Positions 34,770 to 46,166 of a DNA stretch of 64,000 nt are shown in pieces (the stretch's first letter is position 1; every line of letters starts with the position of its first letter). Origin of the DNA: Iris pallida (taxonomy: Eukaryota > Streptophyta > Magnoliopsida > Asparagales > Iridaceae); contig JANAVB010016199.1 of the NCBI GenBank assembly GCA_029216955.1, forward strand, positions 13,482,489 to 13,546,488. Reading direction: 5' to 3'. The notes beneath the pieces are model-generated. The model saw nothing but the letters and a program-made list of their open reading frames with translations. It was not told the origin of the DNA and made no database searches. A program made the position numbers and the translations under genes.

Positions 34770-35448
34770 GAGAGCAGCAATCCTTTTACTCGGTTGGTCT
34801 GCACCAATTCAAAATAGAGATTTACTCTCACTATTGTTATCTTCTCCTGAAATGCTTGATAAGAATTTCTAGTTGGTCTATTTCAGAAGTGATATTATTC
34901 TCTGCTCCTGATGTTAAAAAAGAGAAGAATTTGTAGAGTTCAACTCTTCTGCTAGTTGAGGTTTACTTTCTCCGTGTAACCTTTTCTTTTCTGCAAAATT
35001 CGTTTGATATGGTTGGAGTCGAGCAATTATTGTTTTATATTCTTGATCAATAAGAGGTGTCAGATCTCCTCGGTGTAGCTGCAATACTAATGCACTTTTG
35101 AAACTCGTTCAACACAAGATCCAGTTCTTGCGTTCTCCCTTCATCTCTACATTTTCTGATAATGGAGATAAGGTTGAAGGAAATCTCTTTCAGCTCATAC
35201 TGGAGGCCAAGATTCTTACCAAGCACCAATTCTAAGCAAGATTCTGGAGTCTTGTAAAAGGCATTTGTTTGGATTTTGACCACTCTATCTAAATATTGGT
35301 CTGAGCTTGGTGTCAGGGCTACTGGTTGAAAACTTATTTTTGAAGGAGGTAGTAGTCCTCTCATCTCAGTCATTCTGCTCAAAGCAGTCATTTTAGTGGA
35401 TGGCCAAGCACTAGAAGACGAAGATACTAATGTAACGCCCAAGTCCAA
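34770..35448 (-). pseudogene. Fragment of an unidentified plant gene, cut by an LTR
   Basis: On the - strand a 133-codon open frame (35448-35047) encodes a protein-like sequence, for example SSDQYLDRVVKIQTNAFYKT and LGLQYELKEISFNLISIIRK, with balanced composition and predicted helices. After a frameshift near 35060 the coding look continues (LTPLIDQEYKTIIARLQPYQ). After another shift near 34930 it ends in ITSEIDQLEILIKHFRRR and a stop. The first residues come from the LTR terminus at 35431, so the true N-terminus has been lost. I do not recognise the family. The composition and the consistent helices argue for a real old gene rather than chance. Confidence 0.5.
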
Positions 35449-38316
35449 AAATACGTAGACTTGAAATACGTATACATGCTAGCTACGTATCAAATGGACC
35501 CCAATCCAGCTCGAATAGATATAAGTTGTATAGTAACGACCAACTATCTATACTAATCATTAATATCTCTAAGTCTCAATCCACGTTAATATAGAATACA
35601 AGAATGAACAATATATAACATAGTGTGCACCCCATTCTACATTTGTCCGAACAGAGTACTTGAAAGAATAACTTGAGTCCAGAAATACTAGGCTAACAAG
35701 CATAATGTAAATAAATAGATTGAATATGTAACCGCAAGAAGTACCTGAAACAGTAAATAATAACCATCATGATCAGCAACCAACTCCTCTTAGTCGAATA
35801 TTTGGAGAGATTACCAGGTCCTCAGGGGACATAGGAAGGTACATACAACATGCCAATATATAGAAAAGGAAATATGATCTAAGGCAATCTAATGTATCCT
35901 GTCTACGTAATATGCATGTGAGAACATGTCCCAGAATATCATACCTTACCACTGAGGCTCACAAGCTCCTCAGCAGGCTATTGCCCACAAATTCGTGTCA
36001 TGGAACCAAGGAAAATCAATAAAACAATTGTCAGAACTCTGTTATAGAGATAATGGCACACAATAATAACAGGCCACAACAAAAATAGTCTGATATCGTA
36101 GTCAAGTTCTTCGCACCCCTTGTCTAGAATCTAGCAAGTCAATTCAACACAAGATGTTTATAAACAAGAACCATAAATAATCTAGTAAACTACTGCGAAG
36201 TCAATACCATGAATACTCATGTAAACATTGCATCATGAACGTGTCAGTGTCCTGTGGTCAATCATGTCAATGAATACGACATAATGTGCATAATGCCTAA
36301 TATCGATATACAATATCCATAGATAGACATCGACATCCAAATCCAATCCAGATACTAAATATAGACTAATTCTACCTCATAATAAACTAAAATAGAAATA
36401 ATAGTAAAAGAAAAAATAATCTATAGCGATGGCAAGGTACACTTGCCTGTGACTTCTAGCTGAGAAAACGACGGTCTGGCTCCAATGTCCTCGCTACCTA
36501 CATCGTACACCTATAATAAATATTCTACTATTAATAACACACTAATACTCACCATATATGGTCTTACCATATATAGACATAATAATATCTATATATCAAA
36601 ACTAGTCATAATGACTATTCTACACAATATAACATATATGGCACTAAATCTACCTACAAAAGTATCATATTAATAACATAAAAAATACTACTTTTAATTC
36701 TGGAAATATGTATAAATAATAATTAATATATTTTATTTATGTAACAACATGCATATAAGTCTTGTATTGATTTTACACCAATATACTTAGACTTGTTCCA
36801 TAGCTTGACTCCTGAAATAGCAAAAAATTTATAAAAATTAATTCTAGAAAAATAGTATAAAATATATAATAATATGTTTTTCTGATCAAAACATGCACAC
36901 CAATTATTTTGGACTCATGAAGTTCTAAAGCATATGGACACATAGAATCTTTGATTTTTCGGTATTCCAACATTACGGTGACAAGTCCGAATTTTATAAA
37001 AATAATGGATTGCTACTTATCATATATTGCAACATATCTCTACCCTGGAAAGCTATCATCAATTGTTTATCTTTCGGGAGAGTTTTGTCAGACTAAGAAA
37101 AGTCAAAGTTTGATATATCACTGAGGTATTTAGTATGGAGCGTGCCCTAGGTAGATCCAATGACATCGACAAAAGGTTCCATCGAAAAAGAGATTGCAAA
37201 GCATTCGGGAATTTAGTTTTAAACACGTGAAGAAAAATTAATTTCCATCGAAAAAGAGATTGCAAAGCATACGGGAAGTTTTCTGCACAGAAAAGTTATC
37301 TGTGCACAAAAGTCAAAGACAAGAAATTTGCTTACAGATAATGCTCACATGCAAATTACTTCTTGAAAGATTGAAAGTTTGTCATTGTTCATTGAAAGTT
37401 CAAGACAGTTTTCCCTCACGCATTTTTTTAGCATTCGAATATTAAGTTGAGAAAGGTGTCCTGGCGCTATTTTCTACATGGCCAAGCTTGTTAAATGGGA
37501 CAGAGTATCCTTTATGTGCGCGAAGTAAGGGAAAGTATATACGCACAAAATTTGAGTTTGACAAGAAAATAAAAATTGTGCATATGTAGAAATTTTAGTT
37601 TTTGTGAGCGCGCATCATATCCCTGTGTTTTAGTTCCTTCTTCTTTTTTCTTCTTTCGATTATTACAATATGTACAAAGGTAAGGAAAAAACTAACTACA
37701 AAGGAAAACAATACAAAAGAAGAAGATGAAGAAGAATGGTGCTATCAATACTTGCTATCGTGGATGCTTTTTTTTTCGAAAGTGGTGACTCGGGGTCGAT
37801 TGGCGACTACCATTGCCCAAGTAACGCCTTTATGTACTTTAGTTTACGGATGAGCCAAATTTTCCTTTGCCCAAGTAACGCCTGAAAATTCATAACTAAC
37901 ATTGCCTTAACTAACATTGCCTCTATCTCTACCGACGTCTCAGAGATTGAACATAATCAAATCAAATCAAAATTTAATGTTGATTGATAGTTGATTGTGT
38001 TACGTCTAATCTAGGTTAGGGGAAGGACCAGGATAGCTACGTAAACTAAAGTACTCCAATATTTCGAGATACGGTCAAAGTTTTATAAAGATGGGGGTAA
38101 CTACAAACCAACAGTCAATCCTAGGTCAAGCAATTCTAGGTATCTCAATCATAGACAAATATACAAGTATAAGAAGTATGATCATCAAACATAAAATAGT
38201 AAAGCATCCCAAACTATGTATACATAGATTATCATGAAATTAGTAATACAAAATGAAGAACTAGTAAGAGTAATAGTCATACATGATCAACTTTAGCTAT
38301 AGTCTAGAATAACATA
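35431..38316 (-). mobile_element. Degraded minus-oriented gypsy-type LTR sequence
   Basis: The edge at 35431 reads TGTAACGCCCAAGTCC. Its reverse complement ends GGGCGTTACA, very like the GGGGCGTGACA and GGGGCATGACA ends of the two delimited gypsy LTRs in this window. The sequence is AT-rich and non-coding and contains a short repeat (CCATCGAAAAAGAGATTGCA at 37181 and 37247). The copia element was inserted at its right side and the sequence may continue after 43880. No target duplication could be matched. Confidence 0.4.
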
Positions 38317-38321
38317 AATAA

Positions 38322-39037
38322 GGTTGGGAACGAAGCGCGGAAACCGTTCCCCCAAACCAGAAAGTCCTGCGAGAGAACCGAGCACCAAAACTGCCAAACA
38401 CAATCGCAGACACAAAGATTTTTGACGTAGAAAACCCTTGCGAAAAAAACTACGGGACGATCGGAGTCAAACCCTGAAGAACCTCCACTAATGGAATAAA
38501 GAGAATACACCCTCTACAAGCTCCTTCCGATCCAACACGGATCACCACAACTCACTTGAAAGAAGAAATTTTTTGATTGCGGACTCCGAAGAACAAGAGA
38601 TGCCAAAAAATTATTCGAAGCAATCTCTCCTTCACAATAGTCCTTAATCATCTCTCTCAAAGATTGTAAAGCACTCTTTGTTTTTAGATGATTTTACAAC
38701 TAGCATGCATCACCCTTTTATAAGCCCTTGGTAACCCATACATGGAAGGCCAATATATATGAAAACTTTCAATATAAATCAATCATATATTTAATGGAAA
38801 TCCAATCATAATTAGCTTACCATAATTGGAAACCCAATAATATGGAAAGCTACTATATGAAGGGTCCAATCATAAATATATAATCAAAGTAAATATGAAA
38901 ATCCAATCATATATTTTCTTACCATATATGTACCAAAATAAAATCTATGCACTCTCCAAGCTTCTCCGACACACGGATGGCGCTCGTCGCTCTCCGGGGT
39001 ATTCTCCACATAGGTGGAAATCCCACCCACTCCAACA
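38322..39037 (-). repeat. 3' LTR of the copia element
   Basis: It runs TTGGGAACGAAG...CCACTCCAACA on the + strand. The first base has mutated from T to G compared with the other LTR (TGTTGG...CCAACA). It is 716 bp long, 12 bp shorter than its partner because of an indel near 38384. Confidence 0.95.
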
Positions 39038-39054
39038 AATTTCCCCCTTTACAA

Positions 39055-42000
39055 CTATGTGGAGGAGGTCGTCATCCCGACGATCTGCCTGCAGTACTCA
39101 AACTTTTCCCTCGGAAGAACCTTCGTGAGCATGTCCGCTCCATTGTCATCAGTATGAACCTTCTCAAGCGCCGCATCCTTCTTCTCAACCACATCCCGTA
39201 TCCAATGATACCGAGTCTCGATGTGCTTGGACCGACTATGAAATATCTGGTTCTTCACAAGGTGAATAGAACTTTGACTGTCGCAAAGCAAAGTATACTG
39301 CTCTTGCTTCAGTCCTATTTCCTACAGCAGCTTCTTCATCCACAGCAACTCCTTGCAAGCCTCCGTCGCCGCAATGTACTCTGCCTCTGTCGTCGACAAG
39401 GCAACACACTTCTGCAACCGCGACTGTCACGATACCGCTCCTCCAGCAAACATCATCACATAGCCCGAAGTCGATCGTCTCGTGTCTACATCTCCAGCCA
39501 TATCAGCGTCAGTATATCCAACCAGCTTCGGCTCGTCACCACCAAAAGAAAGTCTCCAATCGGCAGTGCCCTGAAGGTATCGTAGAATCCACTTGACCGC
39601 ACTCCAATGTACCCTTCCAGGATTTGAAAGGTACCTGCTAACTGTGCCAACTGCATGAGCGATGTCTGGCCTCGTACACACCATAGCATATATAAGACTT
39701 CCCACAGCTGAGGCATATGGAACCCGCTCCATATCTTCCTTTTCGTCCTCGGTAGATGGACATTGCTCCTCAGTGAGCTTAAAGTGAGCCGCAAGGGGCA
39801 ACTCACTTTCTTCGACCCGTCCATACCGAAACGCTGAAGTACCCGGTGAATGTACTTCTTTTGGGACAAATGTAGCAGCTTGGACTCTCTCTCTCGGCTG
39901 ATCTCCATCCCAAGAATAGTCTTCGCTGCGCCCAAATCCTTCATAGAGAAGGCCGCGCCCAGTTGGCGCTTCAACTCCGCTATCCTAGTGGCATTCCGAC
40001 CCACTAATAGCATATCATCTACATAGAGCAATAAAATAATGAAATCATCTTCGGCAAAATACCTCACAAATGCACAATGGTCCGACGTCGTCCGTACATA
40101 ACCATGCTCCCCCATAAACGACTCGAACTTCATGTACCACTGTCTCGGAGCCTGCTTCAGACCATACAAGCTCTTTCTCAACCTGCAGACCAAATGTGAC
40201 TTGCCCTTCTCACAGAATCCCTCTGGCTGCTCCATGTACAACTCCTCCTCAAGATCACCGTGGAGGAATGCCGTCTTCACGTCCATCTGCTCGACCTCCA
40301 AGTTGAGACTGGCTGCTAATGCTAGCACCACCCGAATAGACGAATGCTTGACGACGAGCGAAAAGATCTCATCATAATCTATGCCTTTCTGCTGACCATA
40401 GCCTTTGACTACCAGCCTCGCTTTGTATCGAGGGCGAGTAGCATCATCCGTCTGCTTCACTCTAAACACCCATCGATTCTTCAAAGCCTTCTTGCCCTTT
40501 GGCAACCGTACCAGCTCATAAGTGGAATTAGTGTGCAAGGAACTCATCTCCTCCTGCATGGCCTCCATCCACTCCTGCCTGTGTTCGTCTTCCATAGCCT
40601 CTGCAAAGCTTTCGGGCTCTCCTCCATCAGTCAATAGCACATACTCATCCGGTGAGTATCTCGTAGATGGTCGACGATCTCTGTCGCTCCTTCTCAGTAG
40701 AGCCACTGGTGCTGGCTGTATACCAACAGCCTCCTCCTCTTCAGGAACTGCCTCCCCGGCATGCTCATCCTCCTGAGGGACACCCTGACCACCATCAGCA
40801 GGCTGATGATCAAGGTTGGGAGCAACTCCATGTACTGGCTCCCCCATAATGGGATCCTCTGCGATGTCCTCTGGAAACTGCTCGAAGCGAAATAACTCTA
40901 ACTCAGGCAATTCCTCAACCTCAGAAGGCGTCTCGGAATCCTGAGTGTTGGTCATGGTCTGATCCTCGACGAACACCACGTCCCTGCTTCTGTAGAGCTT
41001 TCTTCCTACCGGGTCGTAGAGTCTATAGCCAAACTCATCCTGACCGTAGACGACAAAGACGCATCGCCTCGTCTTCGGCTCAAGTTTGGTCCTCTCGTCC
41101 TTCGGTACATGCACGAAGGCCTTACAGCCAAACACTTGCAAGTGATTGTATGACGGCTCTTTGCCGTACCATACTTTGTCAGGCACATCACCCTGCAAAG
41201 GAGCACTAGGAGACAAATTAATAACATAAGCGGCTGTGAGAAGAGCCTCACCCCAATAACTGTCCGGCAAGTTTGCTTCTGACAGCAAACACCGCATCCT
41301 CTCCATCAGTGTCCTGTTCATGCGCTCCGCTACACCATTGAGCTGAGGTGTCTTTGGCGGAGTCTTCTGGTATCGTATCCCCTGCTCTCTGCAATAAGCA
41401 TCAAAGGGACCGATGTATTCGCCGCCATTGTCGGACCGAACACACAATAACTTTTTGCCCGTCTCTCTTTCAACAGAGGCCTGAAACTCTTTGAAAGTAG
41501 GCAGCACCTGATCCTTGGTCTTTAAGGCATAGACCCAAACCTTCCTGGAACAGTCATCAATAAAAGTTACAAAGTAAGAAGCACCACCAATAGATTTTAC
41601 CTTCATAGGACCGCAGACATCCGAGTGAATCAACTCGAGCAACGCCGGCTTCCTTGAACTTGGGTGACTTTGGAAAGACACCCTATTTTGCTTCCCAGCT
41701 AAGCAGTACGTGCACTTCTCCAACTTTGTAGACTTGAGCCCTGGAATCACCTTCCTGTTCACCAAGTAGCTCATCCCCTTCTCGCTGATATGACCGAGCC
41801 GCCTGTGCCACAACTCGGTAGACGCATCACTGACTGCGTTCATCTTCTGTGCCCCATGTGCGCTCCCCTCCATAGAGTAGAGACCGGACTTCTTGCTTCC
41901 TCTGGCAATCACCATCGAACCCCTGGAAAGCTTCCACTGACTATTCCCGAAGAGACCGAAGAATCCCTCGTCATCTAACCTTCCAACCGACACCAGGTTG

Positions 42001-43082
42001 AAATGGATATCAGGGACATGATGAACATCTTTGAGAACAAGAACCGCACCCGTCTTCGTTCTCAAATGTACATCTCCAACGGCAACCGCCTTTGACACAT
42101 CTCCATTGCCCATCTTCAACACTCCACAGTCGTCTGTCGTGTAAGTGGCAAATAGTGCCCTGTTGTGAGATACATGCGCTGAAGCCCCTGAGTCCACCAG
42201 CCAAGAATTGTCATCGCAGGCGAGGTTTGTGATAACCTCATCACCTACGACGATCACATCGCCTCCATGTATCGAAGCCGCCGCTGTAGTGTTCTCATCT
42301 TGCTTCCCCTTGTCGCCTTTCTTCTCTCTCTTCCAAGCGAAACAGTTCCGCTTGATGTGGCCCTTCTTGCCACAATTGTAACACTCCAAGTCCTCGTACT
42401 GACCCTTGGACTTCCCCCTGCTCTTGTCTCTGCCACCACCTGGATTCCTGCTTTTGCCCCTTCCGCGGCTCTCCGAAACTAGTGCCTCTGAGTGATGGGA
42501 TATGGATGAAGTGCCCTGAGAACGTCTCCGCATCTCTTTATTCAGTACCCCGCTCTTGGCAAACTCCAGACTGACCACGCCTTCCGGAGCAGAAGCGATC
42601 ATAGATACTCGTACGGTCTCCCACGAGTCTGACAATGTACATAGCAACCAAAGTCCTTGAACCTCGTCGTCGAACTTGACTCCCATCGAGGATAGCTGGT
42701 CCACCACGCCCTGGAACTCACTCAAGTGATCCGTAATGGATGCACCATCTTTGTACCGCAGACCCATTATCGTCCGGATCAGGAACAATTTGTTTACCCC
42801 GGTCTTTTTCGTGTACAAAGATTCCAGCTTCTCCCACAATGTCTTCGCATGCTCAATATTGGCAACGTGGTTGTACACGTTCTCGTCAACGAACTGCCGC
42901 ATGTACCCACACACATGTATATGCTCGAAGTTCCAGTCCTCATCGAATTTGTCACTGGGCTTCTCGGATGCAAATACTGGAAGATGCAACTTCTTGACGA
43001 ACAGCAAATCCTTCATCTTGTTCCGCCAATAATGGTAGTTGGTACCGTTCAGGTTCACCATGCATACCGGCTTCATGTCCAT
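39055..43082 (-). pseudogene. Copia gag-pol polyprotein, one frameshift and two stops near the end
   Basis: From the ATG at 43082 about 1,095 codons are intact. They include gag, a CCHC zinc knuckle (C234-C247), the aspartic protease motif DSGA (D297), integrase (zinc motif H-H-C-C about 426-460; D488, D551, E586) and reverse transcriptase with YVDD (1020-1023). Near 39797 the frame shifts. RNase H then continues in the other frame (RPDIAHAVGTVSRYLSNPGR) and meets TGA at 39427-39429 and one more in-frame stop near 39320. It ends with the usual HIETRYHWIRD segment and stops at 39055. Both stops are compatible with C-to-T changes at tryptophan or glutamine codons. The family is Tork/Tnt1-94-like by overall layout. 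Confidence 0.93.
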
Positions 43083-43132
43083 CTCTGCTTCCTGGTTTGA
43101 CTGTCAACTCCTGACACTTCTTTGAACCCAAA

Positions 43133-43144
43133 GCTCTGGTACCA
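43133..43144 (-). other. Primer-binding site of the copia element
   Basis: On the - strand TGGTACCAGAGCTTTGGG follows the 5' LTR after a few bases. It differs by one base from the common initiator tRNA-Met site TGGTATCAGAGC. Confidence 0.8.
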
Positions 43145-43147
43145 CTC

Positions 43148-43875
43148 TGTTGGGAACGAAGCGTGGAAACCGTTCTCCCAAACCAGAAAGTCCTGCGAGA
43201 GAACCGAGCAAAAGCATACAAACCAAAAATGCCAAACACAATCGCAGACACAAAGATTTTTGACGTGGAAAACCCTTGCGAAAAAAACCACGGGACGATC
43301 GGAGTCCAACCCTAAAGAACCTCCACTAATGGAATAAAGAGAATACACACTCTACAAGCTCCTCCCGATCCAACACGGATCACCACAACTCACTTGAAAG
43401 AATAAATTTTTTGATTGCGGACTCCGAAGAACAAGAGATGCCGAAAAATTATTCGAAGCAATCTCTCCTTCACAATAGTCCTTAATCCTCTCTCTCAAAG
43501 ATTGTAAAGTACTCTTTGTTTTTAGATGATTTTACAACTAGCATGCATCACCCTTTTATAAGCCCTTGGTAACCCATACATGGAAGGCCAATATATATGA
43601 AAACTTCCAATATAAATCAATCATATATTTAATGGAAATCCAATCATAATTAGCTTACCATAATTGGAAATCCAATAATATGGAAAGCTACTATATGTAG
43701 GGTCCAATCATAAATATATAATCAAAGTAAATATGGAAATCCAATCATATATTTTCTTACCATATATGTACCAAAATAAAATCCATGCACTCCCCAAGCT
43801 TCTCCGACACACGGATGGCGCTCGTCGCTCTCCGGGATATTCTCCACATAGGTGGGAACCCCACCCACTCCAACA
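43148..43875 (-). repeat. 5' LTR of the copia element
   Basis: It begins TGTTGGGAACG and ends CCAACA, the standard TG...CA ends with a short inverted repeat. It is 728 bp. It would hold the promoter for the minus-strand transcript. Confidence 0.95.
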
Positions 43876-44540
43876 AATAATGTCCAAGTCCATAGGCTAA
43901 ATGTCAAGCTCTAAAACACGAGCTAAATACGTGCTCGGTGGCTAAATGCTGCAAAAGAATATATACAGATACTAGTGTGTATAGAAAGAACACCCACTAA
44001 GGAACCCTGGTGCTCCGTGTGGTCACTGTCAACGAAAAGGTACGAAAGATCCTCCGGTTCTTTTACTAGATCCGGCGAAACAAAATCAGTAGAGTCAGAC
44101 CCCAGATAGCAAGTACCACAAAGAAAGCCAACTAATGAACTAAAACCAGCATGCAATCATAACAAGGAATAAAGGAAAGACAATAAGGGCAATCGTGAAT
44201 GGTGTACATGAGTTGCAAGAAATACTAAAGAAAACTGAAAATATTTATTACATGATAGGACGACAAATGACAAGATGCCTTAAGAACTGTTCTGAAACTA
44301 AATTACAACTCGTAAACCAAACATGGACCGAGGTTGCAACCCTTCTCCTGAGCAAAACTTATTCTTGAATCATTCCCCGACAAAAGTAAAACATAAACAC
44401 GAACAGTAAACATGTACAGGAACATGCAGATCAATGTACATGAATAAGATAAGCTAAAATAAGACTAGACAATATAAGACTAGACTGGACTATATCCATC
44501 AATCACGGCCAAGCAATTAATATGGTTTGATATATTAGCT

Positions 44541-44766
44541 AACTAGGGGCTATCACAATCCTAATTACTAACATATGTAGTTTGAGAATTTCCTATCGGT
44601 TACCCGTCCTACAGTCTTTCCAAATTATCCAGGCCTATCATGTACATGTATGTAACTAGGGGCTATCACAATCCTAATTACTAACATATGTAGTTTGAGA
44701 ATTTCCTATCGGTTACCCATCCTACAGTCTTTCCAAATTATCCAGGCCTATCATGTACATGTATGT
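44541..44766. repeat. Tandem pair of 113-bp repeats
   Basis: AACTAGGGGCTATCACAATC occurs at 44541 and 44654, and both copies end in CATGTACATGTATGT. Only about one base differs, so the duplication is young. Confidence 0.85.
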
Positions 44767-44838
44767 GTATATATATATATAGAGAGAGAGAGAGCAGATA
44801 CAAAAAATATTTATAGAGAGAGAGAGAGCAGATACACG
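44766..44838. repeat. Microsatellite (TA)n-(GA)n, partly duplicated
   Basis: A TATATA tract runs into GAGAGAGAGAG and GCAGATACA. Then TATTTATA again runs into GAGAGAGAGAGAGCAGATACA, so the GA part with its flank is present twice. Confidence 0.8.
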
Positions 44839-45045
44839 ACCCTAGCAATGTGTATCCTAAAGAGTAAGCTCCCACTCTACAATGAGCTAATAACATTAAT
44901 ATACAGTAGTTTGTCGTACTCGACGATGTGCTTAGAAATGTGCTTGACAAACTTAAATGAACATTTTTGGCAAGCACAACATTTAATTCCAAAATTAAAA
45001 TTATAAAACAAAAATTATAGAACTAAAATTTTAGAAATTTGTTTT

Positions 45046-45246
45046 GGTGGGTGCGCCTGACCCATGCAGTAGTGCAACACAAGGGCGACGCCTAAGGGCC
45101 CACAGTAGCAAAATACTTCATATGGACCCTCCCAATGAAAGAAATTAAATTAATATCATTGTGAGCACATTGACCCACATATCAGATATTAAACTGATAA
45201 GAACAGATACTACACTTGATCTTAGCCAAAAGGCCGAGAAAGGTAT
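45046..45246 (-). ncRNA. U2: U2 spliceosomal snRNA
   Basis: On the - strand from 45246 the sequence starts ATACCTTTCTCGGCCTTTTG, the near-invariant 5' end of U2. It continues through the branch-site-pairing GTGTAGTATCTGTTC and the stem-loop II region ending ATGTGGG. The 3' half differs from other U2 genes in sequence but keeps structure: AGGGTCCATA pairs with TGTGGGCCCT to form stem III, and a GTTGCACTACTGCAT loop precedes the usual GGCGCACCCACC end at 45046. Length is about 201 nt, normal for plant U2. The Sm site (AATTTCTTTC) is weaker than the consensus ATTTTTTG, so a variant or pseudogene copy is possible. U2 pairs with the intron branch point during splicing. Confidence 0.92.
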
Positions 45247-45312
45247 GATTTGGGGAGGAGCCTCTCAAGGACTTTTCTAGCTATTGTTGCTCCACCATCC
45301 TTCCTTACCAGG

Positions 45313-45323
45313 CGATGTGGGAC
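45313..45323 (-). promoter_or_regulatory. Plant snRNA upstream sequence element (USE)
   Basis: GTCCCACATCG on the - strand lies 67 to 77 bp upstream of the U2 start, matching the plant consensus RTCCCACATCG and its usual place. The TATA box expected about 30 bp downstream of it is degenerate (AATAGCTAG near 45278-45286). Confidence 0.85.
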
Positions 45324-45329
45324 TAAATA

Positions 45330-46161
45330 AGCACCAACTAGCAAATATGTGTCCGGTTTGGTTGTAAATTTTTTCCTTCAGTTTTTGCCACTCTCATATT
45401 TTTCTTTAAAATACTCTCACTTAACTATACTAGTATACGTTTGAACGAAAGTGTAGTAGCCGATATATACAACTATCAATGTGGCAAACAAACCATGCTT
45501 CATAGGAAAGAATTCTTGTCCAAATATTACGAAATTTCACAATTTCTGCATGCATATAATGGAATAAGAAATCCTGGGCCTCGTTTGGTACACTGTAAAG
45601 TAATCGTAATCAGAATATAATCAAAAGAAAAAAATAAATTCTACCGAAACTTCTTGAACCGAGCAAATATATATATGTACAGCTATCAGTGTGACAGACA
45701 GAAACCATGCTTCATAGGGTATGAAATCTAAGTTACTTCTATCCGAACTTTTCGAATCAGAGCTACATAGTTAACGCATATTTTGGTAAGCTAATCGGCC
45801 AATATCTATGTTTTTGCAATCCGAGACTTGGATATCAGTACGTAACTTCCGTCATCTTTTCATCTTGGTATATATACAATTTTACGTTCCAAAATCATTT
45901 CTAACTTAATTTATTTATGTAGCTGTCATGTTCCGTTTCCAAAATACGAAAGTCGGACATATAACTAACATCTCCAGACTACGCACCATACGAATACACG
46001 AGTACCCGTATCCACGATTGTCGTCTGTATGGCTCTAGGATAGAAATAGGGATAATGCTAAACGGATTTGCATTCTAATATCCCTAGCTATTATACAGAA
46101 AATTGTCTAAAAAAGTACAACTCGTACTAGTAAATATCCCCAAAACCATTATTTTAGATAA
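45330..46161. other. Intergenic AT-rich DNA, nothing recognised
   Basis: There is no gene-like frame and no element end. Two short stretches (near 45470 and 45670) share the words TATACAACTATCA-TGTG and AAACCATGCTTCATAGG and may be an old local duplication. Confidence 0.4.
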
Positions 46162-46166
46162 GTCGT

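Larger units (their letters stand above)
38322..43875 (-). mobile_element. Full-length Ty1/copia retrotransposon (Tork/Tnt1-like), decayed
   Basis: Two LTRs (38322-39037 and 43148-43875) flank one gag-pol region on the - strand. AATAA flanks the element on both sides (38317-38321 and 43876-43880). The 5' LTR is followed by a primer-binding site complementary to initiator tRNA-Met (TGGTACCAGAGC, 43133-43144 on the - strand). The 3' LTR is preceded by the polypurine tract AAAGGGGGAAAT. The LTRs differ by roughly 23 substitutions and one 12-bp indel by hand count, about 3%. Structure is complete, but the polyprotein has a frameshift and two stops. Confidence 0.96.
43881..45040. other. Repeat-derived spacer between copia element and U2 gene
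   Basis: The first part looks like the continuation of the degraded LTR interrupted by copia. I see no coding region. A tandem 113-bp duplication (44541-44766) and a TA/GA microsatellite (44766-44830) are present. Confidence 0.4.

Noticed and set aside
38947..39585. A 212-codon + strand frame over the copia 3' end
   Set aside because: It is antisense to RNase H and the LTR of the copia element; the real reading is on the - strand.
35431..44140. A complete gypsy element starting at 35431 with copia nested in it
   Set aside because: I searched for a second LTR end followed by the duplicate ACTAA and found no convincing pair, so only degraded LTR-like sequence is claimed.
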